A stretch of DNA of 64,000 bases from Lepas anatifera (lineage: Eukaryota; Arthropoda; Thecostraca; Lepadidae): positions 813,501-877,500 of the forward strand of contig JAOTON010000056.1 in the NCBI GenBank assembly GCA_034440635.1, written 5' to 3'. The position numbers and the translations under genes were made by a program. Below the pieces are notes generated by a model. It had not been told where the DNA came from. It saw only the letters and a program-made list of their open reading frames with translations, and made no database searches. Positions 24,175 through 36,259 of this stretch are shown here, one piece after another. Positions within the stretch are counted from its first letter, which is position 1; each line of letters starts with the position of its first letter.

Positions 24175-24545
24175 GATTGGTTTTACAGTTTTTATACTTT
24201 TTTCGAAGTTGTTCCAAGTTGTTTTCGGTTTTTGAAGCCGGAACATTACTAAAGTCATCAATGGACTTATCAAGGAGACCCCGACCCAACCATACGAACG
24301 AGCAGCTCCAGCAATGACGGGTTTATTTAAATACAAATGTTTGCCGTCCCACAAAGCATAGGGACGGCCGTCCCGCTCAGGTCACCCTCTCACCAGTCAA
24401 TTACCAGCTGACCTACGTCGGATAAATATTGAGCGCCGGAGCGTCTCAGGGGAACCGATCCCAAGCCTGTACACGCACTGTCGTTGCATTTTCCTGAGCA
24501 GCCGACCGGAGCCCAACGCTCTACCAACTGAGCTTTCGGGGCAGA
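24175..24545 (-). mobile_element. SINE family S2, copy 2 (with tRNA-like head)
   Basis: Reading the minus strand from about 24543, the head is CCCGAAAGCTCAGTTGGTAG, a convincing tRNA box A region, followed by AGCGTTGGGCTCCGG. A clean box B is not visible; TCGGTTCCCC is the nearest. The body matches copies 1 and 3 down to the A-rich 3' tail near 24175-24200. Polymerase III origin is inferred from box A. Confidence 0.7.
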
Positions 24546-25700
24546 CTTACAGAGCCGTGCTGCAAATCAGAGGCCTCTGAAAATATTTATTTTGGAATTA
24601 CTTATCCAGAGTCCTAAGAGGAATGCGTTGGGGATGTCGCCGACGGTCTGCGGCAGTTGAAGAGGGGTCACTGGCCCCTCTCCGGGAGCCGTGACCAGCA
24701 GAGGAAAACTTGGTCATTAGCAGCAATCTAGCAGCTCCATCAGAGTTTTGATCACAAACAAACGAGAATAAGCTGGCGGCTAGAGCTATTGGAGGAACGG
24801 CTTAAGAGGAATTGAATAAAGTCTAACTCAGTTATTTTCACTTTCAATTTGTATTCGAATACTTTTCAAAAACACACATCACATTTGATTGCCTTAAACA
24901 AAAACAATTAACACGGATATAGCCTTTTGACGCAGAACATCACCGTAAGAAGCAAGGCAAGGTTGGAAATTTGCTGCAACACGTTGCAACGCCCTGCGAC
25001 GCGTGACTGCAGTGCGTTTGGGTGTCCTAACCGAAAATACAGGACTGCGCGGGAAGATCGATGACCTGGAACATGGTGCAACCGCGCGCGTTTTGGTTAG
25101 AACACCGTTTAAGACGGTCGATCTGACCCCTTAGTATTGCCGGGCTAGCGCATTCAGTGAAAGGGCATCACAAGCTGTGCTCAGTAAAAGCGACCACGCT
25201 CTGCTTCCGTCTTCCGATAATGCCGAAAACTATGTGCGTGCCCGGATTAAGTCATCCCCTGGTAGGGAGCGACACGCCTGTGATGTTTTGATCCCAAATT
25301 GGACCCGATCTTGAACGAGACTTGTAACTTCAGTCGAAGTGGACACATTCGATGAGGTGCAGTTTCTCCCTGAGGCCAGAAGAGTGAAATGATCTCAATC
25401 AAATTAAGAGGGTCATGACTGTTTTTTGCATGAATACTTGTTACAGTCATGTGACCAAATCATGCGTCATTGCTTTCTGCAACATGTTAAGAGTCATTTT
25501 TTTAGGGTTTTACATATACTAAGATATTAAAATGATAGAAAGTAAGCATATTTTATTCCTTCCATGCATGTGTTGAAAACGCTTCATGAGGACCACATTT
25601 TGCGTTGTTTATGGACGTGCGTTTCGAGCATCTCTGGAAAGCATTTTGTCCGGGGTTTAATACAGAGCTCAATTGGAAGGACTTCCCTAAGTTGTTCCTA
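24546..25700. other. No recognisable feature
   Basis: Anonymous DNA between a SINE and a large hAT-type element; no ORF above 67 codons with any motif. Confidence 0.4.
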
Positions 25701-27845
25701 CAGTGGCGCAGCCAGGGGGGCACAGGGGGCACGTGCCCCCATCGGTGCCGGGGTGCCCTTTTGATTGCCAGGTTGTGTGCCCTTTTTTGGCCGTGCCGCT
25801 CGAAATTTAGTGCCCTACGTCGTTGAGCCTAGATGGAACTAGACTGCATTTAGCGATTTGAACTATTGTTTGACAATTAAGTGCCTTTTGGTCAGTTAGG
25901 GCATTCTGTCGCCTTTCCAAGCACCCAGGAAGAGTATGGGCACGTAATCCGTTTCCAAATAATGCCTCATCGTCGCCAATAATCGTATGGGCAGAGCTAA
26001 ACTGGTGCCCCTTGAGCTCATCTGGTGCCCCCTGAGCGCTGGTCTTGAACCTTGGAGCTGATCATGTGCCTTCTGAGCTGATCTGATGCCCTCGTAGTCA
26101 ATCTGGTGCCCCCTGAGAAAATAATTGTGCCTTCTGAATCTATATAATGCTCTCTGAGTTAGTCTCATGCCTCCGAGCTTGCCTGGTGCCCTATTAGCTG
26201 TTTTAGTGCCCCTTGAGCTGATCCGGGCCCCTGAACTTATCTAATGCCTCCCGTAGTTTATCTACTGTCCAGGGCCGCAGCCAGGGGTCACAGGGGCACG
26301 TGCCCCATCGGTGCCGGGTGCCCTTTTGATTGCCAGGTGGTGTACCCCTTTGGGCCGTGCCGCTCGAAATTTAGTGCCCTCCGCCGTTGAACCTAGATGG
26401 AACTAGGCCACATTTAGCTATTTCAACTATTGTTTAACAATTAAGTGCCTTTTGGTCAGCTAAAGCATTCTGTCGCCTTTCAAGCACCCGGGAAGAGTAT
26501 AGGCACGTAATCCGTTTTCCAGATAATGCCTCATCGTCGTCAATAATCGTACGGGTGGAGCTCATCTGGTGCCCCCTGGAGATGATCATGTGCCTTCTGA
26601 GCTGATCTGATGCCCTCGTAGTCAATCTGGTGCCCCCTCCCTGAATAAATAATTGTGCCTTCTGAACCTGTAATGCTCTCTAAGTTAGTCTGATGCCTCC
26701 GAGCTTGCCTGCTGCCCGATTAGCTGTTTTATTGCCCCTTGAGCTGATCCGGGCCCCTGAACTTATTTAATGCCTCCCGGAGTTTATCTACCGTCCAGGG
26801 GCACAGGGGGCATGTGCACCCATCGGTGCCGGGTGCCCTTTTGATTGCCAGGTGGTGTACTCTCTTTGGTCCGTGCCACTCAAAATGTAGTGCCCTGCCA
26901 GTTGAACCTAGATGTAACTAGACTGCATTTAGCGATTTCAACTATTGTTTGACAACTAAGTGCCTTTTTTGTCAGCTAGGGCATTCTGTCGCCTTTCCAA
27001 GCACCCGGGAAGAGCATAGGCACGTAATCCGTTTCCAGATAATGCCTCATCGTCGCCAATAATCGTACGGGCGGAGCTCATCTGGTGCCCCTGGAGCTGA
27101 TCATGTGCCCTCTGAGCTGATCTGGTGCCCTCGTAGTCAATCTGGTGCCCTCCTGAGAAAATAAGTGTGCCTTCTGAACCTATAAAATACTCTCTGGGTT
27201 AGTTTGATGCCTCCGAGCTTGCCTGGTGTACTTTTAGCTGTTTTAGTGCCCTTGAGCTGATCCGGGCCCCTGAGCTTATTTAATGCCTCCCGGAGTTGAT
27301 CTACTGTCCAGGGTGCAGCCAGGAAGGCACAGGGGGCACGTGCCCCATCACTGCCAGGGTGCCCTTTTGATTGCCAGGTGGTGTACCCAATTTGGGCCGT
27401 GCCGCTCGAAATTTAGAGCCTAGCCGTTGAACCTAGATTTAACTGGACTGCATGTAGCGATTGAAACTATTTTTGGCCAACTTTATACCTTTCTCGGTCA
27501 GCTAGGGCATTTTGTCGCCTTTCCAAGCACCCGGGAAGAGTATGGGCACCTAGTATGTGTCTACCTATTGCATCATCGTCGCCAATAATCGTACGGGTGA
27601 AGCCAATCTGGTGCTCCTTGAGCTCATCTCGTGGCCTTGAGCTGATTACTTGCCCTCTAAGCTGATCTGGTGCCCTGAGTCAATCGAGTGCCCCACTGAG
27701 CAAATAATTGTGCCTCCTGAACCTATATAATGCTCTCTGAGTTAGTCTAATGCTTCCGAGCTTGTTTGGTGCCCTGATAGCTGATTTAGTGCCCTTGAGC
27801 TGATTCGGGCCCCCGAGCTGATATCATGCCTCCCCAAGTTGATTC
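25701..27845. repeat. Four-unit higher-order repeat, units of about 513-569 bp
   Basis: The hAT 5' end (CAGxGGxxGCAGCCAGG then GGCACGTGCCCC) recurs at 25701, 26270, 26796 and 27309, each time followed by the same blocks: GGTGCCCTTTTGATTGCCAGG, a GCCGCTCGAAATTTAGTGCC block, CCTTTCCAAGCACCCGGGAAG, ATCGTCGCCAATAATCGT, then a degenerate CTGATCTGGTGCCC run. Units are diverged with small indels, so the amplification is not very recent. Confidence 0.8.
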
Positions 27846-29290
27846 TGTATCCTAAGTCAATATGGTGCCTCTTCAGCTGATTAGGTGCCCCTCAACTGAT
27901 TATTGATGTCTCCTTAGATGGTCTGGTTCCCCCCTAAACTGGTTTGGTGGGCCCTGAGTCCACCTTGTGTCCCTGAGCTGTTATGTTGCTCCCTGAGCTG
28001 ATTTAGGCTCCTGCCATAGTCTGGGGGGCTGGGAGCTGATCTGGACCCGAGCGGATCGATCTGGTGCCACCTGAGCCGCACTAATGCCCCTTAGTCGATC
28101 TGGTGCCTCCTGAGCCCATATGATGCCCCCTGGAAATCTGGTGCCCTTTCAGCTGATCTGGGCCTCCTTACGTGATTTCATGAGCAGATCTAAAGTCCTG
28201 AGCTGAGCTGGGCCCACAGAGGCTGATGAGGGCCCCTGAGATGGTATGGGCTTATGAGCTGATTAAGTGCCTCCTGACTTGATCTGGTATTCCCAAGCTA
28301 GTCGGGGACCACTGATCTGATTGTTTGTCCGGAGCTGATCTGGTGCCCTATGGGCATCTGTTGTCCCCTGAGCAGCTCTGGGGCTTTTGAACTGATTGGG
28401 CCCGGAGCTGGTGAGGGATCCCTGAGCTGATTTAGTGCCCCTGACTTGAACATGCCCCCTGTGCTGATCGATCTGGTGCACCCTGAGCAGATATACTGCC
28501 TCCTGAACTTAACTAATGCCCCTGAGTCGATCTGGAGCCTGCTGAGTCATCAGTGTGTCTCCTGAGCCCATCTTATTCCTCTGAGCTAGTCTGGTGCCCC
28601 ATGGATAATATTATGCCCTTTAAGCTGACCCGGGCCTCCTAGGTTAATTACGTGATTTCCTGAGCAGCTCCCAGGCCTTGAGCTGAGCTGGCCCACAGGG
28701 GTTGGTGAGGGTCCCTGAGATGGTATGGGGCTCCTGAGCTGATTAAGTGCCTCCTGACTTGATCTGGTATTCCCGAACTGATCTGGGCCCCGAGCTGGTC
28801 GGGGACCACTGATTTGATTGTTTGTCCCCTAGGCTGATCTGGTGCCCTATGGGCCGATCTGGTGTCCCCTGAGCAGCTCTGGGGCTTTTGAACTGCTTGG
28901 GCCCCGAGCTGGTGAGGGATTCCTGAGCTGAATTAGTGCCCTGACTTGATCTTGCCCCTGACCTGACTTGAGGCCCCTGAACTGATCTGGGGCCCCAAGA
29001 GTGATCTGGGGCCCAAGAGCGGATCTAGGTTCTGAGGGTACCCTGAGCTGGTCCGTGCGCTGAGCTTGTGAGAGCCCCTTAAGTTGGCTTGAGGCCCCTG
29101 AGTGATCTGGCGCCTTAAACTGTTCTGGGGCTTCTTGAACTGGTTTAAGGCCCCATGAGTCTATCTGTGGCCCATTGAGCTAGTCTGATGACCTCATCTC
29201 TGGGACCAATGAGCTAGTCTAGTCCCTGGGTGAAGCATAAGCTGCTCTGTGGCCCTGATCTACATCAGGGACCCCTGAGATGATCTTGAA
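27846..29290. repeat. Degenerate minisatellite, CTGAGCTGATCTGGTGCCCC type
   Basis: About 1.4 kb of a roughly 20-24 bp unit built on GAGCTGATCTGGTGCCC with heavy variation. A longer segment near 28196-28480 recurs at about 28665-28960 (GGTATTCCC, CGGGGACCACTGAT and GGGGCTTTTGAACTG landmarks), so higher-order duplication continued. Short ORFs here are repeat artefacts. Confidence 0.75.
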
Positions 29291-30432
29291 TAGATAGATA
29301 ATAAGAACACAAGGCCAACTCCCATCATCTTGGGGCGGGGTCACGGAGCTAGTCTATTCCTGGAGGCACATCTGGGGGGATGGGGAAGTTGCTCTGGAGG
29401 CCTCTGATCCACACTTGGGGGCCCCAGAGCTGGTCTTGAATAGATTGGGAATAAGAACCCAATGGAAACTCCCTTGTAAAACGGAGCTAACGGGGAATGA
29501 GGAATCTCTAAAACGGCTTGTGATACCTAGGCACCCCTGGTTATATAAATTGCTTATTATACTGGTGGATTCTGGGAAGGGATGATAAAAAGGCATGTGC
29601 CCCTGAGCTCAGAGCACAGTCCCCTAAACCAGGATTTCTACTAATTAATTTAGATGAAGAAATAGTTTTCCAATTTTTAGCCCTGTCACACCATCCCCAT
29701 CCAAACCACCGGCCTGTTCACCTTTTATTTACTCTTAACTGGGACCGAGCCTTGCGAATATGGAACTTAATAAACGCGTTCAAATGTATCTCCCAAATTT
29801 TTCCGGCAGCAAAAATGTGTTCTTCAAGACACTATCTACTCCTCGTCCCACGGCGATTGTGGGAGGCAAGGAACTTAATCCGCATTCAGCTAGGGCTCAC
29901 TCGTCACGACAAAACCAGTGGGCATAACAGAAAAATTTTCGACTCCAATATGCCTTAACCTGACATTGTAACAGATATCACATGCTCCGTGATTTTCTGA
30001 TGTTAAGTACTTGCGTGAGTTGGCTGCCCTTAAATCTATCCAAAAGTAGTGTTTTGGCTACTTCCATGACATTTTGGTGATATTTCGTTCCTTTTTTCGG
30101 TTTTAATCGAGTTTTCAAATGATTTCTTTGCATTTTTATTGAACCAAAGATGCCCAAAAATTATATAAACAAGATTTAGTAAGTTTTTTAGGTTACGTTA
30201 AAAGTGCCCTTTTTTCCCCGGTGCCCTCAAGTTGGTGTCCCCCATAGCTCTGCTCCCTGTGTTCCTATATCATTCCACACTCACAGCTCACTCAATCTAT
30301 CTAACATTCAGACCTCATTAGAGTTGCTCATTCAGGCCTAATTACTGATAACATTACAGTTGTATCATGCTATTCAACATTGAATTCTGCTTGCGGAAAG
30401 CTTATCAAAGCAATCAGGGTTTGGCAGTTTGA

Positions 30433-30620
30433 AGAATGTCTGACATTTTAGGCGCTCGGCAAGATGTTCAGGCCTTCAGATGCCCAGACGCTTTGGTAAT
30501 CCGCAGAATGTCCAGGCATTTTGTAGATGGACTTGGCATTCTGCAGAATGCCAAACTGGCCGGGAAATGTGCAAAGTGCCTCGGTATTCTGCAGAATGTC
30601 CGGTTATTCACCCTTCCTGC
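30433..30620. repeat. Degenerate minisatellite with a perfect 22-bp palindrome
   Basis: CTGCAGAATGTCC and GGCATT words recur three to four times. Bases 30533-30554 form a perfect palindrome centred on CTGCAG with GGCATT/AATGCC arms. No function is assigned. Confidence 0.6.
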
Positions 30621-30789
30621 AACATATGCTACAGGAAGTAACACAGAATTGGTGTTTTGCTTAACACGCCTTAACATACAAGGAACGTCTTGGCCTATTG
30701 TGCGGGTCTAAAATGGGCTATCATTTGACAGCGGAAGTGCAAGAGGCGAGTGAGGGGCCAGCGTGAGAATATGTGTTCTGAGGAAGGTA

Positions 30790-31110
30790 ATTAATAACTG
30801 ATGACGCTTTTCTGCAGTCAGATGTACGCTCATTCGACCCTTAGCTTTGGGCCAGAGGTACAGGCTGGGGAAGAGTGTTTATCATTAATTGATCAGGTTA
30901 ACTAGTCAGAAGAGATGGACTGGGTTTAAGGGTACGTGCTAAGGGTTAGTATTTTTGTGTAGGGTATGAATTAATGATGAAGCTTTTCTGCGGTCACACG
31001 TACACTCATTCGACGCTTAACGTGGGGCCAGAGGTACAGGCTGGGGGGAAAAGGGTGTATCAATGGTTTATCAGATAAACTAATCTTATGAGATGGGTTG
31101 AGTTCAGGGA
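30790..31110 (+). repeat. Tandem duplication of about 180 bp
   Basis: GATGACGCTTTTCTGC, GTACxCTCATTCGAC and GGGCCAGAGGTACAGGCTGG appear in the same order from about 30800 and again from about 30975, with roughly 85% apparent similarity. Confidence 0.65.
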
Positions 31111-31255
31111 TAATTTAGCCTTAAACACCTAAGGATAAACATATATTAAACATAAATAAATGTCTCCGAGGATATGTCATCGGTAGCCAGCATTTATAAA
31201 TATGTTTGATCAATATCAATCGGGCACCGCCAGGGCTCTTTTCGTACACACCACT

Positions 31256-31525
31256 CATCGGGGCCCTACGATCTCGGGAACCGGAGGTGATATGGAAAAA
31301 TTTAAACGGTGCTGAAAGCGCCTTGCCGTTTTCTTCTTTGGATCCGAGCTGGAACTACATCCGTTGACCCGTGACGCCAGGGCTGGACATCTCTTCTCGA
31401 TCCAAGGGGGCCCCGGGTGGGTTAACGCTGGCACGGCAATAGAAGTCCTATACAAAGCCTACGGAAGGCCCAAAATCCAGAGAGGGCTCAACCCCCTCCC
31501 CCCGCCCCTCAGGACCTCCACCCAT
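31256..31525 (+). repeat. Repeat J, copy 2, with TTAA-type end
   Basis: From 31415 it matches copy 1 at 9050-9165. To its left, GGGGCCCTACGATCTCGGGAA and AAGGGGGCCCCGGGTGGG followed by TTAA (31422-31425) resemble the ends of families A and D, so 31256-31425 may be a small TTAA element. Confidence 0.45.
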
Positions 31526-32433
31526 GGCTGACGTCACAGTGGGCAAAAATGGGTCAAATTTAGACAAATTTAGAAAATCCCTTATAACTCGGGAACTATT
31601 AGGCCTAGAACAAAACAAGAGGGATCAATGTGTTTGTCTTGATTCAAGAATTCAAGTGATATGAAACATGACTTCTAAGGTCCTATTAAAGACATATTAA
31701 AACCTGGACCAAGGTCGAATGAGGACATTTCACGGTCATGTGGCATCTAATCTTAATTATTGGGTCATATGCAATAACTATGATACTAAATGTAAGACTG
31801 TATCTTGTTTTGTTCAAATGTTATAGAGACAAAAATCAAAGACTGTGACTGTTGGTGTTACTTTCCGTGAGTTTGGCTCTCATCTGACCTTAAAATGGAC
31901 GGCAGCGTACAAACCTACCGTTTGAAGAGTTTTCCAATGATGTTTAGAAACTTGATCTAGCTTTTCGACAAGCCGAGATACACCCTGGTTTTATCAGTGT
32001 CATTTTAGAAAAGCAGAATCACCTTATTTGGGATTTGAAATAACGTTATAACTCCATGACCTCACCTGACCTGATGCCAAATTTCAGTCATAGGTTGTCA
32101 AATTGATCACCATAGAGACATGCAAAGCGACGCGAGTCTCATTTAAATCGGCTCAGAATCATTTCTGAAAAACTGAGGAGGTCAGATCGGGCCCCAAGGC
32201 GGTGAAGAGCTAATTCACCAAATCCAGCGAAGTATATGTAATTAAAGATAGCATCGGGCTGACATAAATGAAAAGTTTGCAATAGTTATATTTGTCTATA
32301 ATAACAGATACTAGTGATAGAAAAGTTGCTATTGTTAGCATTCTAGTTGGAACCAGTATATTACAAGTAAAACCTAACCAATTAGAATAATTAAGCGAAT
32401 TTTTGGTAATAAAAACATATTGCCTAGATAAAG
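31526..32433. other. No recognisable feature
   Basis: AT-rich anonymous DNA with a few AGGTCA-like words near 32060; no gene seen. Confidence 0.4.
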
Positions 32434-32598
32434 CATAGGCGCAGGAACTGGAGGGGGTGGCTGCCCCTCCAACCTTCGGATTGGGGGCAGTGTCCCCCAA
32501 CTTTGAGCCGAATCAAGTGAGAGACCGAATCATATTTGACCCCATCAGCGGTGACAACTTGTGCCCCCCCTCCAACTTGGAAAATTCCTGCGTCTATG
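32434..32598. mobile_element. hAT-type MITE (165 bp)
   Basis: The ends CATAGGCGCAGGAA and TTCCTGCGTCTATG are inverted repeats. The flanking 8-mers AGATAAAG and AGATGAAA agree at most positions, consistent with an old 8-bp TSD. The interior is C-rich with CCCCTCCAAC repeated. Non-coding. Confidence 0.6.
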
Positions 32599-34019
32599 AG
32601 ATGAAATAAATGAAAAATCCCCAAAAACTATTTTTCTGCATTCTGGACTCAATCCGTGGGTCAGAGGTAGCCAGAGTGTTTTTTTCACGATATCCAGTTT
32701 TTAAGAATTCTTTCTAAAACGCGTTTGGATGAAACTCAAATCGATGCCTTGCATCACTATGACTAAGAATTTGTGATTTGCCTATTGTATTATGAGGATT
32801 CTAATGAAGGGCTCTGCCCGAATACATAATTTCAGTGTATTAACCCTATTTTGCATCCGGATTCGAAAGGCTAAGCCATTAAACATCTAACTTATAATCA
32901 TGCTCCTGGGCCCAGCACTGCGAAATCTAATCATATGCTTACTGAAGTACAATAAGCTTGCAGGATGTACTCTTTGGTGGAACGTTACCAATCAATGGCA
33001 AAGAACCCACAATCATTTGCCATTTGATGATATTATTTTGAGTTGTAGTCGTTTTATGATTTTGCATTTATACAGAAATTATATAAATCGTGTCTATACG
33101 TGTCCTTCGAGTTCGAACGATACGACACGGAACAAAGCAGTCAAAACGTATAAGTTTTGTGCTTCCTTCCGTATTTTATAAACTGAGACATCATCTGTTA
33201 GCTAAAACATTATTTAGGTTTCAATTTGCTTTTCTCTCCAATGAGGGATCATAAGATACACCCCACATTAAGATAGACAGCTTACGCAATATTTGGAAAA
33301 AATATATTTCTAGCCAAATGCGCTTGAAAGAATGTCAAATTTGACGTATTGCCGTAATAGTGACGTAATAAAATTTCAATCACTTTAGCTTAGCTTATGT
33401 CAAGCTTATTGTTTAGCTTCAGTTTAGCTTATGCAATTCTATTGGAGTGTCAAATTTCTATCACAATTTTATGCACTCCTTGAAGTGGACTTGATCCAAG
33501 TTTAGATCATTTGACTCCCATTTGTAAGCAATAGCATTACATTTTCCATGAAAACTGCATTCACATAAGTTTTATGACGCCATTCGACTTAATATTGTGC
33601 CATAAACCAGTTGCGAGCATTTCAGTGGTTTCTAACCTTCATTCCTAGTCATTAAAAGTGTAATCCAGCTTCCAGTATTTGAACAGGTTAGGATAAAACA
33701 CCCTGAGTCGTTTTCTGCATATTTACGTCAGCTGCTATTCAAACTAGTCAACAAATGAATTTTAGGGTTTGTAAGGGATGAGACTATTCGTTAAACTTTA
33801 GATAATGAAAATCGGTTGGATAGTTAAGCTAGGAGGGGAGCTAGAAAAGCCCTCCTGGGCCCGATACGTTACAATTCACCTCCGCGCATGGAACGGGTTA
33901 TCATATACGATTTTTGTTACTATACTCGTGGAGCGTAATGCTCCCCTGTCCGCCTAGTGAACCAAGAGTCTCCCACCAGGGAGAAATCATCCTCCGTTTA
34001 CTAACTGTCAATTTAGAGC
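32599..34019. other. No recognisable feature
   Basis: Anonymous DNA; the 93-codon frame at 32900-33181 has no motif. AGCTTAGCTTATGTCAAGCTT-like words recur near 33390-33440. Confidence 0.4.
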
Positions 34020-34290
34020 TCACCCTCTGGCTCGGGACTGACGGAGTTGGAGGCGATAATTGTCGGCTGGCCTGTGTTTCGGCGGCGACGCTGGGGAGCG
34101 GGCGGACCGGCAGCGACAGCTCCGAGTGGAGAGTGGCCGCCCCGCCACCAGCAGCTGCCGTTAACGACAGCCGTCGTCGCCGACGGCTCGTTACGGATGC
34201 TCCGGCGCCGCGAGTCGGCCGCCCCGGGGGATGCCGCAGGGCGTCAGGCACGTGGTCGCTCAGCTGTGCGGGCTCCAAATATTTGGGTCG
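34020..34290. other. CpG-rich island
   Basis: A 270-bp stretch that is strikingly GC- and CpG-rich compared with its surroundings. Long overlapping frames run through it on both strands (131-140 codons), as expected for any GC-rich DNA, and the predicted peptides are low-complexity. A hairpin AGCCGTCG-TCG-CCGACGGCT sits near 34169. It may be a promoter island or first exon of an unseen gene, or a decayed repeat. Confidence 0.4.
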
Positions 34291-34396
34291 GTCCACATTA
34301 CAATCAGCTTTCTAGATTATTTGCTCTCATGTCAGGGTATTGTCTGAAATCAAAATACCCAGAAATCCGTAGCCTTTGCGCGACGGGATCGATTTT

Positions 34397-34468
34397 ACAA
34401 GGATATGGGTATCTGTATGATGTGGGTATGTGTATGATATGGGTATGGGTATTATATGGGTATCTGTG
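34397..34468 (+). repeat. ATGGGTAT-type short tandem repeat
   Basis: Repeated GATATGGGTATCTGTATGAT-like words over about 70 bp; a simple degenerate minisatellite. Confidence 0.65.
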
Positions 34469-34599
34469 ACAATAGCAAAGGCTGTTACGTATGAAAAATA
34501 AAATATGAGAGTGACGGTATTCCATTCACGTTTTTTATATTGTTCATATTTGATGGATATAAAATGCTTTTGGAAGTCGCAATCTACACATCACGAAGA

Positions 34600-36259
34600 T
34601 AATATGAACATCGACCTGCTGATTGAAAGCTTACAAGCTGTTTGCTGGGATGAAATTATCTCTAGATAAGCAAAGCAGCAGAGGAGTTTACGATTGCTGT
34701 TTTGCATGCAACTAACAGAGTTAAACGAAGAAAGCAGTTAAAGATGAAAAGTGGAAACAAACCATGGATCACATCGAAAGTTTTACGACGCGTTTGCAAA
34801 CGTAATCAACTGTTCAAATTTGCTAAAAAGTGCAAAGGATGAAAGCCGGGAAAAGCGGAGGGCACAAATAAGTGTAGTGACGCACTTGACAAGGCAAACA
34901 AATACTAATTACAACTGCCTAAGCCTTTCCAAGCCTAATCACAATATAACCCCTCAGTTGATGACACTAGTGATTCATTTCGCAGGACAAGAATAAAGCT
35001 AAGTTGCTAAACATATATTTCGCTTTATAGCTCAAGCCTCAAATGCGTATGTACAATGAGTTTCAGCCTCAGCTGAGCGGACACGAACAGGGAAGTCCCC
35101 ACACACTTAACAACATCGTTGTCACTGAACGTGATGTCTTCAATCAGTTGAATTCGCTTTATGCCAATAAATCCCCAGGTGCTGATGAACTTCTCCCGCG
35201 TATTTTGAAGTCGATTGGTACGCTAAGCTACAACTAATCACTGCCCTCATCACCAACTCTCCAACATTTTAAATACTAAATAATGCTCTTAACACGCGCA
35301 TTGACGGGGGTCTGAGCCACCTTCGGATTGACAAGGGGGGCGGGTACCCGCCCCCCCTAAGATCTCGAGAACCACGGTAGGTAGCAAAAAACGGTAAACG
35401 GCGTTGGGTAGCCCATTCGTTTCTCCATCGAAAATATTTGAACCATTTTTTGTCAGGTCACATTTAAGGTCACCAGAAGTCAAAAACATGCCGTCACATG
35501 CCTTCATAGGGATAACATGTTAATTAGATTTTTCGGCCATTACATCTCAACAAGTAAAGATAGAGCAAAACGACTTGAACCCTATGAATCCTCGCAGCAA
35601 GCCGCATCGAATGATTTATGATTTGACCTTGCTAGGTCAAATCAAAGATTTGACCTGACCTGAGGTCAGGTCAAGGTCAAATTATATAAAATGCATACCA
35701 TTAGAACCGCAAAGCCCAGGCAAGTCTAATGAAGCTAAAATAAACGCTCTATCACCATCTGTTACTGAGTTATTCAGAAAACCATATTTCCATGTATTAC
35801 CAATGGAGAGGTCATGCTTCGTACCTGACCTTAGGTCATCGATATCAAAAATACCGGAACATATTTTAGAGAACTCGGTGAGCCCATTATGTGATATGAG
35901 TTTCAATTGGATAAGTTCACCCTGCTCCGACTTATGCTATCATAAACTTTTTTTTTGAGGTCGGGTCACTTGACCTGTACTGGTGACCTGACCTGAGATG
36001 ACCTATCCTTAAAATTTTCACAGAAGTTGCAAAAATGATGGGGGAAAAGGTAACCAGGTACGGCGGCGCTGCTCGCCGCCGTTTTTCTGCTGTCTCCGAA
36101 AAACCCGAGGGGGGCGGGTACCCGCCCCCGTCAATGCGCGCGTTAATATTTCCATCATTGTGGAAACAGGCTACGATCCACTCAATTTTCGATAGAAATA
36201 TTTTCCTTCTGATTGCACAAATTACAGACTTAGTCCAGTTGGGCCAACACATATTTTAG
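34600..36259 (+). pseudogene. Decayed LINE ORF2 fragment, split by a TTAA element
   Basis: Three pieces in order look like the linker and early RT of a non-LTR element: KPWITSKVLRRVCKRNQ (about 34760-34810), a longer stretch with VFNQLNSLYANKSPGADELL (about 35136-35200), matching the RT entry block where K-SPG-D is typical, and PSLWKQATIHSIF (about 36150-36190), matching the W-x-A-x-I-x-P-I-F block. The family C element at 35289-36146 lies between the last two. Stops and frame changes show it is dead. Clade uncertain; CR1- or jockey-like. Confidence 0.65.
35289..36146 (+). mobile_element. TTAA element family C, copy 3
   Basis: TTAA at 35289-35292 and 36143-36146 flanks 850 bp that match copy 2 throughout. 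The GGGTACCC-centred palindrome is near both ends. The hairpin before the T-run (about 36060-36080) keeps seven or eight pairs although its loop differs from copy 2. It landed in a LINE fragment whose RT blocks continue on both sides. Confidence 0.85.

Larger units (their letters stand above)
25701..30259. mobile_element. hAT-type element with expanded internal tandem array (4.56 kb)
   Basis: It begins CAGTGGCGCAGCCAGGGGGG and ends CATAGCTCTGCTCCCTG, imperfect inverted ends of the hAT type. The 8-mer TGTTCCTA precedes it (25693-25700) and follows it (30260-30267) exactly. From 25701 to about 29290 the interior is tandem repeats; from about 29650 to 30200 it is unique AT-rich DNA with no transposase. 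The exact TSD makes one insertion event the simplest reading, with the array expanding before or after it. Confidence 0.82.

Noticed and set aside
25701..29290. CRISPR-like alternation of repeat and spacer
   Set aside because: Units are degenerate with no conserved repeat length or unique spacers, there are no cas genes, and the context is a eukaryotic hAT element.
33901..34469. 131-140 codon ORFs on both strands
   Set aside because: GC-rich DNA lacks stop codons by composition; peptides are low-complexity and unrecognised, so I list the region only as an island.
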